Source: Zophobihabitans entericus
GTDB taxonomy: Bacteria; Pseudomonadota; Gammaproteobacteria; Enterobacterales; Orbaceae
Direction: 5' to 3'
Assembly (NCBI RefSeq): GCF_011745665.1
Contig: NZ_CP050253.1
Coordinates: 409,418-473,417 of the forward strand
Length of the DNA stretch: 64,000 bases
In this document: positions 27,154-36,261 of the stretch, piece after piece
How positions within the stretch are numbered: the stretch's first letter is position 1
Layout of the letters: the number at the start of each line of letters is the position of its first letter
Notes under the pieces: generated by a model
The model's input: only the letters and a program-made list of their open reading frames with translations
What the model was told of the DNA's origin: nothing
Database searches by the model: none
Translations under genes and position numbers: made by a program

Positions 27154-29061
27154 ATGTCTGTTACTACATCTGCTGAAGTAAAAAATAAACATGAACCTTT
27201 TGGAACTTTGCTTGGCCACGCGCCGGGTGGGGTGGCGATCTATTCGTCTGATTATTCTACGGTTGATCCCAAGGAATATCCGAATGATGCGTCATTTCGT
27301 AGTTATCTGGGTCGTGAATATATGGGGTATAAGTGGCAGTGCGTAGAGTTTGCCCGTCGCTTTTTGTATCTTAACTATGGTGTGGTGTTTACTGATGTGG
27401 GGCGTGCTTATCAAATTTTTGCCCTACGTTTTTTACGTCAGGTCGTTAATGATGCCCTTCTGCCGTTACAAGCCTTTGCTAATGGCAGTAAGAAAGCCCC
27501 TATTGCTGGTTCACTGCTTATCTGGCAGGAAGGTGGCGAGTTTAAAGGAACAGGTCACGTCGCAATTATTACCGAAGTATTAGACGACAGAGTCAGAATT
27601 GTTGAGCAAAATGTCACTCATACTCGTTTGCCCGCTGGCCAACAGTGGACACGGGAGCTCATGATGCAGGTGACTGATGCGGGTTACCGTATTCAGGATA
27701 CGTTTGATGATACTGAAATTTTAGGCTGGATGATCCAAACTGATGATACTCAGTATAGCCTGCCACAACCAATGACAGATCCCGAATTACTGACGATTCA
27801 TAGTGATCGTTTAGAAGATCGCGGTCAGTTTGCTGGTAAATGGCTGAATGAAAGTGATCCGCTGGAAGGTGCTTATGTTGCAGCTAATGGTCATGTGGTA
27901 AATAGTGATGATTCGTATCGATACTTTACTATTTCAAAAAGTGCTGAGCAGGAGTTAATTCGGGCAACGAACGAACTGCATCTGATGTATCTGCACGCGA
28001 CAGATAAAGTACTCAAAGAAGATGAATTACTTAAACACTTTAATATCCCTGAAATTCTGTGGCCACGTCTGCGTCTTTCATGGCAAAACCGTCGTTATCA
28101 AATGATCACAGGTCGTTTAGATTTCTGTATGGATGAACGTGGTTTAAAAGTATATGAATATAATGCTGATTCCGCCTCTTGCCATACTGAAGCAGGCTTG
28201 ATTCTGGAGAAATGGGCAGAACAAGGCGGGCTGGAAATCGGCTTTAATCCTGGTGAGCGCTTGCTTGGTGCGCTAAGTGATAGCTGGGTGCATAGCGATG
28301 CTAAACCATTTGTACATATCATGCAGGATAATGATATTGAAGAGAACTATCATGCGCTGTTTATGCAAAAAGCGCTGTTTGAAGCCGGATTTGAAAGTAA
28401 GATTCTACACGGCTTAGATGAACTGCACTGGGATAAACGCGGACGTCTGGTTGATGGTGATGATCGTGTTGTGGATTGCGTCTGGAAGACCTGGGCATGG
28501 GAAACGGTGCTTGAGCAACTACGCGAAGAAAGTGAGGAACAAAATACTGTATCTCATAGTGCTCCTCCAATTCGTACAGGTCATCCAGAAAATCATGTAC
28601 GTCTGATTGACGTGTTACTGCGTCCGGAGGTGAATGTGTTTGAGCCACTGTGGACAGTGATTCCAAGTAATAAGGCTATTCTACCAGTACTTTGGTCACT
28701 ATTCCCAAATCATCGCTACTTGCTGGAATCAACGTTTGAGCTAAACGATCATTTAATCCAGAACGGTTATGCGATTAAACCAATTGCTGGTCGTTGTGGC
28801 AGTAATATTGAACTGGTAATTGAAGATCAAACGCTGGATAAAACTGCTGGTAAATTTGCGCAGCAGGAAAATATTTATCAGCAACTGTGGTGCTTACCTA
28901 AAGTCGCTGAACGCTATACCCAAATTTGTACCTTCACTGTAGGTGGTCATTATGGCGGAACCTGTTTACGTTCTGATCGCTCTCTGGTAATTAAAGGGGA
29001 AAGTGATATGCAGCCGCTGCGTGTGTTAGCGGATAAAGAATTTCTTAAAACTAAAAAATAA
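27154..29061 (+). CDS. gss: Bifunctional glutathionylspermidine synthetase/amidase
   Basis: Makes and hydrolyses glutathionylspermidine in the cytoplasm. About 635 residues, close to E. coli Gss (619), with strong identity by eye throughout. The N-terminal CHAP-type amidase domain (1-200) has Cys63 in WQCVEFARRFL and His in GTGHVAIITE. The C-terminal ATP-grasp synthetase domain includes MITGRLDFCMDERGLKVYEY, NADSASCHTEAG, VWKTWAWET, IRTGHPENHVRLIDVLLRP and CTFTVGGHYGGTCLR. Start placed at 27154 (MSVTTSAE) with AAGG upstream; an in-frame ATG at 27136 is the alternative. A lipoprotein gene follows. Confidence 0.95.
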   Translation: MSVTTSAEVKNKHEPFGTLLGHAPGGVAIYSSDYSTVDPKEYPNDASFRSYLGREYMGYKWQCVEFARRFLYLNYGVVFTDVGRAYQIFALRFLRQVVNDALLPLQAFANGSKKAPIAGSLLIWQEGGEFKGTGHVAIITEVLDDRVRIVEQNVTHTRLPAGQQWTRELMMQVTDAGYRIQDTFDDTEILGWMIQTDDTQYSLPQPMTDPELLTIHSDRLEDRGQFAGKWLNESDPLEGAYVAANGHVVNSDDSYRYFTISKSAEQELIRATNELHLMYLHATDKVLKEDELLKHFNIPEILWPRLRLSWQNRRYQMITGRLDFCMDERGLKVYEYNADSASCHTEAGLILEKWAEQGGLEIGFNPGERLLGALSDSWVHSDAKPFVHIMQDNDIEENYHALFMQKALFEAGFESKILHGLDELHWDKRGRLVDGDDRVVDCVWKTWAWETVLEQLREESEEQNTVSHSAPPIRTGHPENHVRLIDVLLRPEVNVFEPLWTVIPSNKAILPVLWSLFPNHRYLLESTFELNDHLIQNGYAIKPIAGRCGSNIELVIEDQTLDKTAGKFAQQENIYQQLWCLPKVAERYTQICTFTVGGHYGGTCLRSDRSLVIKGESDMQPLRVLADKEFLKTKK

Positions 29062-29143
29062 TCACTAAGTAGCCTTTAATGTATGAATAAAGGCTGCTTA
29101 TTTATTGATAGTTGCTTCATTTTCACTATTTCTATCTGATAAC

Positions 29144-29791
29144 ATGACACGTAAAATACTCACTCTGTTTTCACTATTTTTGTTAACATCCTGTTCTTCC
29201 AGTTTCTGGGGGCCATTGCCTTCCCAGAAAGTCATTTATGAAGCTATGACGGAGATGGTTGGGCTGAAACTTGAAAATGAGAGAGAAGTCCTGACATTTG
29301 ATGAAGCAGTTAGTTATATGCTTAATCCTGAAACAATAACTAAAGATACACCACGATTTTCACTGACTTCTTTTGAGGTTCATGATGAAAAATATGTGCT
29401 TTATACGATGGGATATAGTCGATTTTATCTGGGGTTAGATCTTTTCACTGATGACCAATATGAGCATTACGGTATTAAGAACCGTGAGCATCTTATTGGC
29501 TACACTTATGTTTATCGTGGTACTGTCAGAGGCTTTAAATATGTGACCCCACATATGGTTTACGGTGAACATTATCGGGGTTCTATGATTTTGAAAACGA
29601 AACCGCTAATGCCGTATAAAGTGACGATGTTGTACGATAATGGTGATACTTACGAGTTTGAGTTTAAATCAACTGAAACAATATTTGGTTTTAATGGTAA
29701 GCCTCACAGATATATAACCGGTAGCTTTAACGGTGAGTTTTTTATGAGTATGCCGCTTAACAGAACTTATGAATTAGGTGCTCCGATGTAA
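29144..29791 (+). CDS. Putative lipoprotein of unknown function
   Basis: A 215-residue protein with a lipoprotein signal: basic MTRK, hydrophobic ILTLFSLFLL, lipobox LTSC with the lipid-bearing Cys at 16. No Asp follows at +2 (Ser), which predicts outer-membrane sorting. The mature part is mixed alpha/beta with many aromatic residues and contains no domain I can name. I prefer the ATG at 29144; an upstream TTG at 29105 would hide the lipoprotein signal. It starts 82 bp after gss and ends at a terminator, so co-transcription with gss is possible but unproven. Confidence 0.75.
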   Translation: MTRKILTLFSLFLLTSCSSSFWGPLPSQKVIYEAMTEMVGLKLENEREVLTFDEAVSYMLNPETITKDTPRFSLTSFEVHDEKYVLYTMGYSRFYLGLDLFTDDQYEHYGIKNREHLIGYTYVYRGTVRGFKYVTPHMVYGEHYRGSMILKTKPLMPYKVTMLYDNGDTYEFEFKSTETIFGFNGKPHRYITGSFNGEFFMSMPLNRTYELGAPM

Positions 29792-29809
29792 GTGTTTTTG
29801 ACAAAAGAA

Positions 29810-29832
29810 AAAGCGCGAATTATTCGCGCTTT
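29810..29832. terminator. Convergent terminator
   Basis: Ten-bp stem AAAGCGCGAA/TTCGCGCTTT, 3-nt loop, with A and T runs on the two sides. Serves the lipoprotein gene and the convergent YgiW-family gene. Confidence 0.8.
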
Positions 29833-29859
29833 GATTATATCGTTAGAAAAAACTAAGAA

Positions 29860-30228
29860 TTAATTTGTTACTTTAATGATGCGATCTACATCAATTTTAA
29901 TCGATGTCCAGTCCTTGTCTATCTCACCATAAATTTCAACTGTATCTTCTGGGTTTACCGTTATACCTCTCCATACATCGTGATCGATTTCTACGGTAAT
30001 CTCACCTGAACTGTCTTTAAAAGTATAATATTCACCGCCCTGAGCGCTAATGATATTACCTTGTAAAATTACTTTAGCATCATCACCACGTTGTTTAGCT
30101 TCAGCTACTGTTACTGAACCAGCAGAAGGTCCATTAAATCCTCCCTGACTTCCACCTGTATAGTTAGCAAATGCTGAGGTTGAGGCTAAAAGAATGGCTG
30201 CTGTTAAAAGTGTTAATTTAGTTTTCAT
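29860..30228 (-). CDS. YgiW/YdeI-family OB-fold stress protein
   Basis: A 122-residue periplasmic protein. Signal peptide at about 1-21 (TLLTAAILLASTSAFA), then a short Gly/Asn linker and the bacterial OB-fold (BOF) domain. Typical segments are SVTVAEAKQRGDDAKVILQGNI, YYTFKDSSGEITVEIDHDVWRG and DTVEIYGEIDKD. E. coli members YgiW and YdeI are linked to tolerance of hydrogen peroxide, acid and cationic peptides. Good AAGGAG start. A longer paralogue lies at 60980. Confidence 0.92.
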   Translation of the reverse strand: MKTKLTLLTAAILLASTSAFANYTGGSQGGFNGPSAGSVTVAEAKQRGDDAKVILQGNIISAQGGEYYTFKDSSGEITVEIDHDVWRGITVNPEDTVEIYGEIDKDWTSIKIDVDRIIKVTN

Positions 30229-30397
30229 GTTTATCTCCTTGGTTTACATGGTAAATATTAATCGGGAAATATTAAGAAAATATTAAAACACTGAAATAAT
30301 TAAAGAACTAATGAAATTATTCGAATAGTGAGTGGAAAAATACTTGATGTGATAAGTGAGACTGACTAATAAAGATTAAACTGTTTAAACAATAAAA

Positions 30398-30417
30398 AGC
30401 GCGGCAAAAGCCGCGCT
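30398..30417 (-). terminator. Rho-independent terminator of the CoA-transferase operon
   Basis: AGCGCGGC/GCCGCGCT stem with a 4-nt loop, followed on the minus strand by TTTTTATT. Good terminator 38 bp after the last gene. Confidence 0.9.
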
Positions 30418-30455
30418 GAGATTTTAGCTGTTACTAATTAGCAATTAAAAACTAA

Positions 30456-31391
30456 TTAGAAATCAAAACGATTGCTTAATGTTGCAGCAATTTGTTTAGC
30501 TTGAGCAAATGCTTCTTCAATGATTTGTTTAGCTGGTTTAACCTGAGTTAAAATACCACAGATTTGACCCGCCATGATTGAACCATTTTCCATATCACCT
30601 GCAGCAGCTTTACGCGCAGAGCCCATGGTTAATGCTTCAAGTTCATCACGTGATGCATTTTCATTTTCAAGACGGATATAGGTCTCAATCATTTTATTTT
30701 TGATACTACGTACTGGAGCACCGCCTTTGCGTCCTGTTACAGCGGTTGCTGTATCATTAGCAGCGATAACAAATTGTTTGAAGTTGTCCGGAACCGGGCA
30801 CTCTTCAGCAACTAAGAACATAGTACCCGCTTGAATGCCTTGTGCACCAAGTGCATAAGCGGCAGCGATACCACGACCATCACCAATACCACCTGCAGCA
30901 AGAACCGGAATCTTAACTGCCTGTGTAACTTGTGGAACTAGTGCCATAGTTGAGATATCGCCGATGTGACCACCCGCTTCTGAACCTTCACAAACCAGTG
31001 CATCTGCACCCAGTTCTTCCATTTTTTTCGCGATAGAAACATTAGGTACTACCGGAATAACTTTAATGCCGTGTTGTTTGAAGATTGGCATATAAGGTTT
31101 TGGTGTACCGGCACCGGTCGTCACAACTTTCACGCCTTCTTCAATCAATACATCGATCAGTTCAGGAATATTATGCATCATCAGCATCAGATTCACCGCA
31201 AATGGCTTATCTGTTTTAGCTTTACATTGACGCACTTCATCACGCAGTTGTTCAACGCTCATCCCGCCTGAAGCAATAATACCAAGACCACCAGCGTTAG
31301 ATACCGCAGCAGCTAACTGGTGCTTGGATATTTGTGCCATAGCGCCTTGAAAAATAGGATATTTAATATTTAATAATTTAGTGATACTCAT
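30456..31391 (-). CDS. Nitronate monooxygenase / FabK-like flavoprotein
   Basis: A 311-residue FMN-binding TIM barrel of the 2-nitropropane dioxygenase family, which includes nitronate monooxygenases and FabK enoyl-ACP reductases. Family blocks: YPIFQGAMAQIS, NAGGLGIIASGG, the flavin region EGSEAGGHIGD with the conserved His, and PVLAAGGIGDGRGIAAAYALGAQGIQ split across positions 165-195. The ending KTSxxx-like helix is replaced by a plain alpha region. Role here unknown; the operon partner CoA-transferase points to acid catabolism, not fatty-acid synthesis. Start taken at 31391 with AAGGAG eight bases before. Last gene of the operon. Confidence 0.82.
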   Translation of the reverse strand: MSITKLLNIKYPIFQGAMAQISKHQLAAAVSNAGGLGIIASGGMSVEQLRDEVRQCKAKTDKPFAVNLMLMMHNIPELIDVLIEEGVKVVTTGAGTPKPYMPIFKQHGIKVIPVVPNVSIAKKMEELGADALVCEGSEAGGHIGDISTMALVPQVTQAVKIPVLAAGGIGDGRGIAAAYALGAQGIQAGTMFLVAEECPVPDNFKQFVIAANDTATAVTGRKGGAPVRSIKNKMIETYIRLENENASRDELEALTMGSARKAAAGDMENGSIMAGQICGILTQVKPAKQIIEEAFAQAKQIAATLSNRFDF

Positions 31392-31402
31392 CGACAAACT
31401 CC

Positions 31403-32590
31403 TTAAGCTCTTTTTATTTTTCTATAGATAAAATTAATAATAATACCAACAGCCACAAGGCTGATAGCGATATAACATGCCTGGCTATAGTCACCGTTAT
31501 TTTGTTCAGCAATTTTCGCTGTCATTGATGGTGCGAAGAAGGCAGCCACGGAATAACCAACAAACACGATACCGTAGTTAACTCCCTGATTTTTAGGACC
31601 GAAGTTATCCATAACCAGTGATGGGATAACACCCATGATACCGCCAAAGCAAAGACCAAGACCGACGATCGATACGGCAAAGCCCATAGAACCACTTAAT
31701 GTGGTCATGCCAAGCATAGAGAGAATAATGACGACAAAGATGGCAAGTAATGTATTAATACGGCCAATTTTGTCAGATACCATGCCCCAGAAAATACGAC
31801 CAAAGCAGTTCATGAATGCATATAAACTGACAAATGTTGCAGCCACAATCGGTGTTAATTGGAACATCGATACACCAATACCTGAAGCATTAGATGCAAT
31901 CATCAGGCCAGAGAAGCCACCTAAACCAAACATCAGTGCAATCGCGTAGAATGCCGGTGTTTTCAGCATTTCAACCCAGCTTAAGCTGGTAGCTGCTGGT
32001 TTGCTTGCTGTAGTACCTGCAACAGGTGCTGGCGCTGCCTGAATAAAGAACCAGCAAAGTACAGAGAAGACTAAATAGAAACAACCCAGTGCTTTAAATG
32101 TGAATAACACATCGAATGATTCAATCAAATAGTTAGCCAGTGGTGCACTAATCATCGTACCCATACCCATACCTGCGGTAATTAAACCAGAACACAGGCC
32201 TTTTTTATCCGGGAATAAACGCAGCACGTTACTCAGACAAGCAGAGTAAGCGATGTTTAAACCGAAGCCGCCAAGCAGACCAAAGTAGAGATAAAGTAAA
32301 ATGATATTACTGGTAAAGCCGGTAAGTACGAATGATAGTCCGTACATGATGGCACCAACTAAAATCACCAGACGGGTTTTCCCTTTATCAGAGAAAAGAC
32401 CACCTAAAATCATTGGAATTGGTGATAAAGCGATGGCGATAGTAAAGGCTATCATAATATCCGGGCGAACCCAGTTATTCGTTGCTGCCAGTGGTGTAAC
32501 GAACACACTAAATGCGTACATACCACCAAAGCAGAGCAAAATACCCATTGAGCAGATTAATGTAAGCCAGCGATTAATTGGTTTATTCAT
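31403..32590 (-). CDS. OFA-family (oxalate/formate antiporter-like) MFS transporter
   Basis: A 395-residue, 12-helix inner-membrane protein of the major facilitator superfamily, OxlT-like branch. Evidence: the N-terminal RWLTLICSMGILLCFGGMYAFSVF and the first-half signatures GLLGGFGLNIAYSACLSNVLRLFPDKKGLCSGLI, here read as two blocks (103-119 and 120-136). The second half has FGRIFWGMVSDKIGR. Members carry small mono- and dicarboxylates. Overlaps the CoA-transferase stop by one base and runs 11 bp into the flavoprotein gene, so it is in the middle of a tight three-gene operon and probably imports the acid that is activated to a CoA ester. Confidence 0.87.
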   Translation of the reverse strand: MNKPINRWLTLICSMGILLCFGGMYAFSVFVTPLAATNNWVRPDIMIAFTIAIALSPIPMILGGLFSDKGKTRLVILVGAIMYGLSFVLTGFTSNIILLYLYFGLLGGFGLNIAYSACLSNVLRLFPDKKGLCSGLITAGMGMGTMISAPLANYLIESFDVLFTFKALGCFYLVFSVLCWFFIQAAPAPVAGTTASKPAATSLSWVEMLKTPAFYAIALMFGLGGFSGLMIASNASGIGVSMFQLTPIVAATFVSLYAFMNCFGRIFWGMVSDKIGRINTLLAIFVVIILSMLGMTTLSGSMGFAVSIVGLGLCFGGIMGVIPSLVMDNFGPKNQGVNYGIVFVGYSVAAFFAPSMTAKIAEQNNGDYSQACYIAISLVAVGIIINFIYRKIKRA

Positions 32591-34170
32591 TATTTAGCTC
32601 CCTTGTGTTGCTTCTCTGCAATAATAGAAGATAGTTTGTTCCAGCTCTCTTTAAACAGGTCAACTGACATTGTTTTAAGATCTGTTGCGATCTCTGGCTT
32701 GAACTCCATTTGATCTAAAATATCTTTTTGTAGATCAACACCTGGGGCAATTTCAGTTAAACAAAGTTTGCCATTTTTTAGTTTAAATACAGCACGTTCG
32801 GTAACAAACATGACTTTTTGTGAACCTTTTGATGCATACTCACCACTGAAAGTAATTTGATTCACTTTAGAAACAAATTTCTTACTTTTACCTTCTTGTT
32901 TAATCACTAACTTGCCATCTTCTACTGCTACATCAAGGCCGCCTGCGGTGAAAGTACCTGTGAAGATAATTTTCTTAGCAGTTTGAGAGATATTGATAAA
33001 GCCACCACAACCGATAACGCGTGAGCCTAGTTTACTGACGTTTACGTTACCAAACTGGTCAGCCTCAGCCAGACCAAGTACTGACAGGTCAAGACCGCCA
33101 CCATCATAGAAGTCAAATTGTGCATGGTGCTCAACGATTGCTTCACTGTTATAAGCGTGGCCAAAGTCTTTTAGTCCGGCAGGAACACCACCGACTGAAC
33201 CGGCTTCTGTAGTCAGAATGATTTGATCAGAAATGCCTTCTTCTGCCGCAACGATTGATACGTTAACCGGAATACCCACACCTAAGTTTAGAATTGTTTT
33301 TGGCTCAAGCTCCATCGCTGCACGGCGTGCAATAACTTTACGCTCATCAAGTGGCAGAGTTGGCACGCTATCTAGTGGTACTTTGATCTCACCAGAGAAT
33401 GCTGGATTATAGTAAGTTGTACCTGTCTGGAAATGATTTTCTGGTTTAGAAACAACCGCATAATCAATTAAAATCCCCGGAACACGAACTGCTTTTGGAT
33501 TGAGTGAACCTGCTTTTGCTACGTGCTCGACTTGTGCAATAACAATACCACCAGAGTTATGTACCGCCTGAGCAATAGGTAACACTTCCATATGCAGGCC
33601 TTCATGGTCGAGCGTTAGGTTACCGTTTTCATCAATTGTGCTGCCACGAATTAAACCAACCTGAATTGGGAATGACGGATAATGTAGCCACTCTTCACCA
33701 TTAAGTTCGATCACTTTCACGATATCTTCTTTGGTTGAAGCTGACATTTTACCGCCTTCAACACGTGGATCGACGAAAGTCCCTAAACCTACTTTAGTGA
33801 TAACACCCGGACGTTTTGCTGCGATTTCACGGTAAAGCTGTGTGATAACACCTTGTGGTAAGTTATAGGCTTCACATTCATCTTTTTGTATCATTTCTGA
33901 TAATTTAGGTGAAGAAGCCATCACGATACCACCGATCCAGCGTTTTAATAGGCCCGGATAACTCAGGTGAGTCATACCTTTAGTCTGGCGATCGCCAAGA
34001 CAGCTTGCATGCATGATGGTTAAGTTTTGTGGTGTGTTTTCCGCCACAAATTGCTTTTCAAGAGCAATCATGACTTCTTCGTTAGCACAGGCAAGCTCAA
34101 AGCCGCTAAGTGCTACCGTATCACCGGACTTAATCAGTCGAGCTGCTTGTTCAGCTGTGATAATTTTCAT
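32590..34170 (-). CDS. Family I acyl-CoA:acid CoA-transferase (YdiF/propionate CoA-transferase-like)
   Basis: A 526-residue fused alpha-beta CoA-transferase, size and layout as E. coli YdiF and propionate CoA-transferase. Swaps CoA between acetyl-CoA (or similar) and an organic acid through a glutamyl-CoA intermediate. The catalytic Glu is in TTEAGSVGGVP. Other blocks are CLGDRQTKGMTHLS, GLGTFVDPRVEGGK, HNSGGIVIAQV, NLGVGIPVNV, FDFYDGGGLD and EIAPGVDLQKDILDQM. The start at 34170 has AAGGAACTTACT upstream. First gene of the operon, about 33 bases downstream of the predicted sigma-54 start site, which fits the regulator at 36294. Confidence 0.9.
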   Translation of the reverse strand: MKIITAEQAARLIKSGDTVALSGFELACANEEVMIALEKQFVAENTPQNLTIMHASCLGDRQTKGMTHLSYPGLLKRWIGGIVMASSPKLSEMIQKDECEAYNLPQGVITQLYREIAAKRPGVITKVGLGTFVDPRVEGGKMSASTKEDIVKVIELNGEEWLHYPSFPIQVGLIRGSTIDENGNLTLDHEGLHMEVLPIAQAVHNSGGIVIAQVEHVAKAGSLNPKAVRVPGILIDYAVVSKPENHFQTGTTYYNPAFSGEIKVPLDSVPTLPLDERKVIARRAAMELEPKTILNLGVGIPVNVSIVAAEEGISDQIILTTEAGSVGGVPAGLKDFGHAYNSEAIVEHHAQFDFYDGGGLDLSVLGLAEADQFGNVNVSKLGSRVIGCGGFINISQTAKKIIFTGTFTAGGLDVAVEDGKLVIKQEGKSKKFVSKVNQITFSGEYASKGSQKVMFVTERAVFKLKNGKLCLTEIAPGVDLQKDILDQMEFKPEIATDLKTMSVDLFKESWNKLSSIIAEKQHKGAK

Positions 34171-34213
34171 AGTAAGTTCCTTAGATTGTTTATGATTCAA
34201 CTAAGCTTTATAT

Positions 34214-34229
34214 TGCAAGGGCTGTGCCA
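34214..34229 (-). promoter_or_regulatory. Sigma-54 (-24/-12) promoter of CoA-transferase operon
   Basis: Minus strand reads TGGCACAGCCCTTGCA: TGGCA, 6 bp, TTGCA, the exact spacing of the RpoN consensus. Predicted transcription start near 34203, about 33 bases before the ATG. Confidence 0.8.
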
Positions 34230-34456
34230 ATAAATTGATTTTTATAACCTTTTGATTTATTTGAATAAAACATTTTAACTATCAGTCCAATTGTTAATAT
34301 AAATGACACCTTAAAAAAAACTGTTAATGGTTTTTACATTCAAGATTTGAGAACGGTTTTACTGAATAAATATTTTATCTGGCAGGAAGGTAATAATGAG
34401 GTAAATGAGAGGAGAGTTTGATACATGAAAGATATAGTCACTACAAAAAACAGACA

Positions 34457-34489
34457 CAAAAAAAGTGTAACCTGTATAAGCGCTACACT
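34457..34489 (-). terminator. Terminator of the NCS1 permease gene
   Basis: On the minus strand AGTGTAGC pairs with GTTACACT (one G-U), 10-nt loop, followed by seven Ts. Confidence 0.75.
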
Positions 34490-34514
34490 AATGTTAGGAA
34501 CTTTTAAAACTGTA

Positions 34515-35903
34515 TTATTTATTCGTCTCGTTAATTGATAAAAAGTAATAAAGAACGGCAGGAATAATCCAGCCAATCATCCATGAGATATCGGTATTAT
34601 GCAGATAGCTGACTAAAACCCCGGTATAAAATGGTGTATGAATAAAGAGTAACTGAATCAAAATACCAAAGATATATACGCCCATACCGACTTTGTTCCA
34701 TTTACCATATAAACCATTTGTATCAAACAGTGACGGAATATCGTAGTGTTTCTTTTTAACCAGATAATAGTCGACCAGATTGATCGCACTCCATGGTGTG
34801 AAAAAGGTCAGTAAAAAGAGCAGAAAGGTCGAGAAGTTACGTAAAAAATCACCACGGCCAAGCAGCGCAATCATGATTGAAAGTCCAACCATGACTAAGA
34901 TATAAATCAGACGTGAGCGCTGGGATAAAGTATGATTTTTACGTAGCCCGCTGATAATTGTCGTCATCGACATAAAGCTACCATAAGCATTGAGCGTCGT
35001 GATAACGACTTTACCAAAGGCAATGCTGAAATAGAGTAGCAGGGCGACAAAGCCAACGCCACTAAGCTCAACGATATAACTCACTTCATTATATCTAAAC
35101 TGACCGCCGGTTTGAGCGGCAAGTCCGGCAACCAGTACACCAAACACCATCGCAATTTGGGTGCCAATAACACTACCACTGCCAATAGCAAAGAATGTTT
35201 TTACCATTGGAGTATTGGTTGGCAGGTAACGGGAGTAGTCAGCAGCATAAGGGCCAAAGGCGATTTGCCAGGAGGTTGATAGAGCAATGGCGAGCGAAAA
35301 GTTAATCCACGAAAAATGGCGAATCGATAACAGCTCAATAATATTATGCTGAGTGATAAGAATATAGAACATATAGAAAAAGGCGACAATCCCAACCAGA
35401 CTGGCCACTTTACCAATACGGTGAATTGTTTTGTAACCACAGAAGGTGAAGCCAATTAAGCAGGCACCAAAAAGTAAAATACCGGCACTATCAGAAACGC
35501 TCAGTAGTCTGGCAACGGCTTGTCCGGCCAGAACTGAACCACTGGCAGAAAAGCCGATATACATAATACAGACCAGAATAATTGGCAGCATCGCGCCGTA
35601 TATACCAAATGATGCACGGGACATCACCATTTGTGGCAGCCCAAGTTTAGGACCCTGAGCACCGTGCAGAGCCATAATGCTGCCACCGAGTAGTTGTCCG
35701 ATAAAGAGCCCGATAATTGACCAGAAAATATCCCCGCCAAAAACAACAGCAAGGGCTCCGGTGATAATTGCAGTGATTTGTAGATTGGCGCCAAACCACA
35801 GGGTGAATTGGCTGAGTAATTTACCATGACGTTCATTTTCTGGAATGTAATCAATGGCATGCTGCTCAATAATATTATTTAATTGATACTTTTTATGTGT
35901 CAT
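34515..35903 (-). CDS. NCS1-family purine/cytosine-type permease
   Basis: A 462-residue inner-membrane protein with about 12 helices, of the nucleobase-cation-symport-1 (cytosine/purine permease, Fcy/CodB) family. Typical blocks are LWFGANLQITAIITGAL at the first helix, GPKLGLPQMVMSRASFG after helix 2, FGPYAADYSRYLP in the middle and FFTPWSAINLVDYYLVKKKHYDIPSLF late. Substrate is probably a nucleobase, hydantoin or related heterocycle. GAGGTATGAC is its ribosome site. It has its own sigma-54 promoter and terminator, so it forms a single-gene unit controlled with the CoA-transferase operon. Confidence 0.88.
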   Translation of the reverse strand: MTHKKYQLNNIIEQHAIDYIPENERHGKLLSQFTLWFGANLQITAIITGALAVVFGGDIFWSIIGLFIGQLLGGSIMALHGAQGPKLGLPQMVMSRASFGIYGAMLPIILVCIMYIGFSASGSVLAGQAVARLLSVSDSAGILLFGACLIGFTFCGYKTIHRIGKVASLVGIVAFFYMFYILITQHNIIELLSIRHFSWINFSLAIALSTSWQIAFGPYAADYSRYLPTNTPMVKTFFAIGSGSVIGTQIAMVFGVLVAGLAAQTGGQFRYNEVSYIVELSGVGFVALLLYFSIAFGKVVITTLNAYGSFMSMTTIISGLRKNHTLSQRSRLIYILVMVGLSIMIALLGRGDFLRNFSTFLLFLLTFFTPWSAINLVDYYLVKKKHYDIPSLFDTNGLYGKWNKVGMGVYIFGILIQLLFIHTPFYTGVLVSYLHNTDISWMIGWIIPAVLYYFLSINETNK

Positions 35904-35931
35904 GTCATACCTCAGAAGACAGTAATAATCT

Positions 35932-35947
35932 GCTAGTTATAACTAGC
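35932..35947. promoter_or_regulatory. 16-bp perfect palindrome in permease leader
   Basis: GCTAGTTATAACTAGC, perfectly symmetrical, 29-44 bases before the permease start and downstream of the predicted transcription start. Operator or leader structure. Confidence 0.45.
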
Positions 35948-36132
35948 GGATAGCACCAATCGACCTATAGAAATAATCTAGAGGTTAATTGTTATATTGT
36001 GTACCGCTGCGCTATATGTAATAGGCTAATTAGTTTGTCTAATGGGGATGTCATCATAAAAAGCTAAGCTTACTTGAGTGTTCATATTGATACCTTAATT
36101 TTTATATTTTTAAATTCAACTGCTGATATCAT

Positions 36133-36148
36133 TGCAATCAATATGCCA
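36133..36148 (-). promoter_or_regulatory. Sigma-54 (-24/-12) promoter of NCS1 permease
   Basis: Minus strand reads TGGCATATTGATTGCA, with TGGCA and TTGCA at the consensus RpoN spacing. Predicted start near 36122, giving a leader of about 220 bases. Confidence 0.7.
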
Positions 36149-36261
36149 TTATTTAATTATTTGATTTAACATAATTTTGTTTATTTTAGTGTTAATCTGG
36201 TTTACATTTTGATACGTCTTATTCTGTGAACTGTTAATATTATTTACAAATTTAACTTAAG

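Larger units (their letters stand above)
34171..34514. other. 344-bp region with sigma-54 promoter and terminator
   Basis: Non-coding gap between the CoA-transferase operon and the NCS1 permease gene, both on the minus strand. Holds the -24/-12 promoter (34214-34229) and the permease terminator (34464-34489); the middle is AT-rich, with no clear activator site. Confidence 0.6.

Noticed and set aside
28361..28666. Antisense frame within gss
   Set aside because: Lies inside a highly conserved enzyme gene and has no start signal or recognisable domain.
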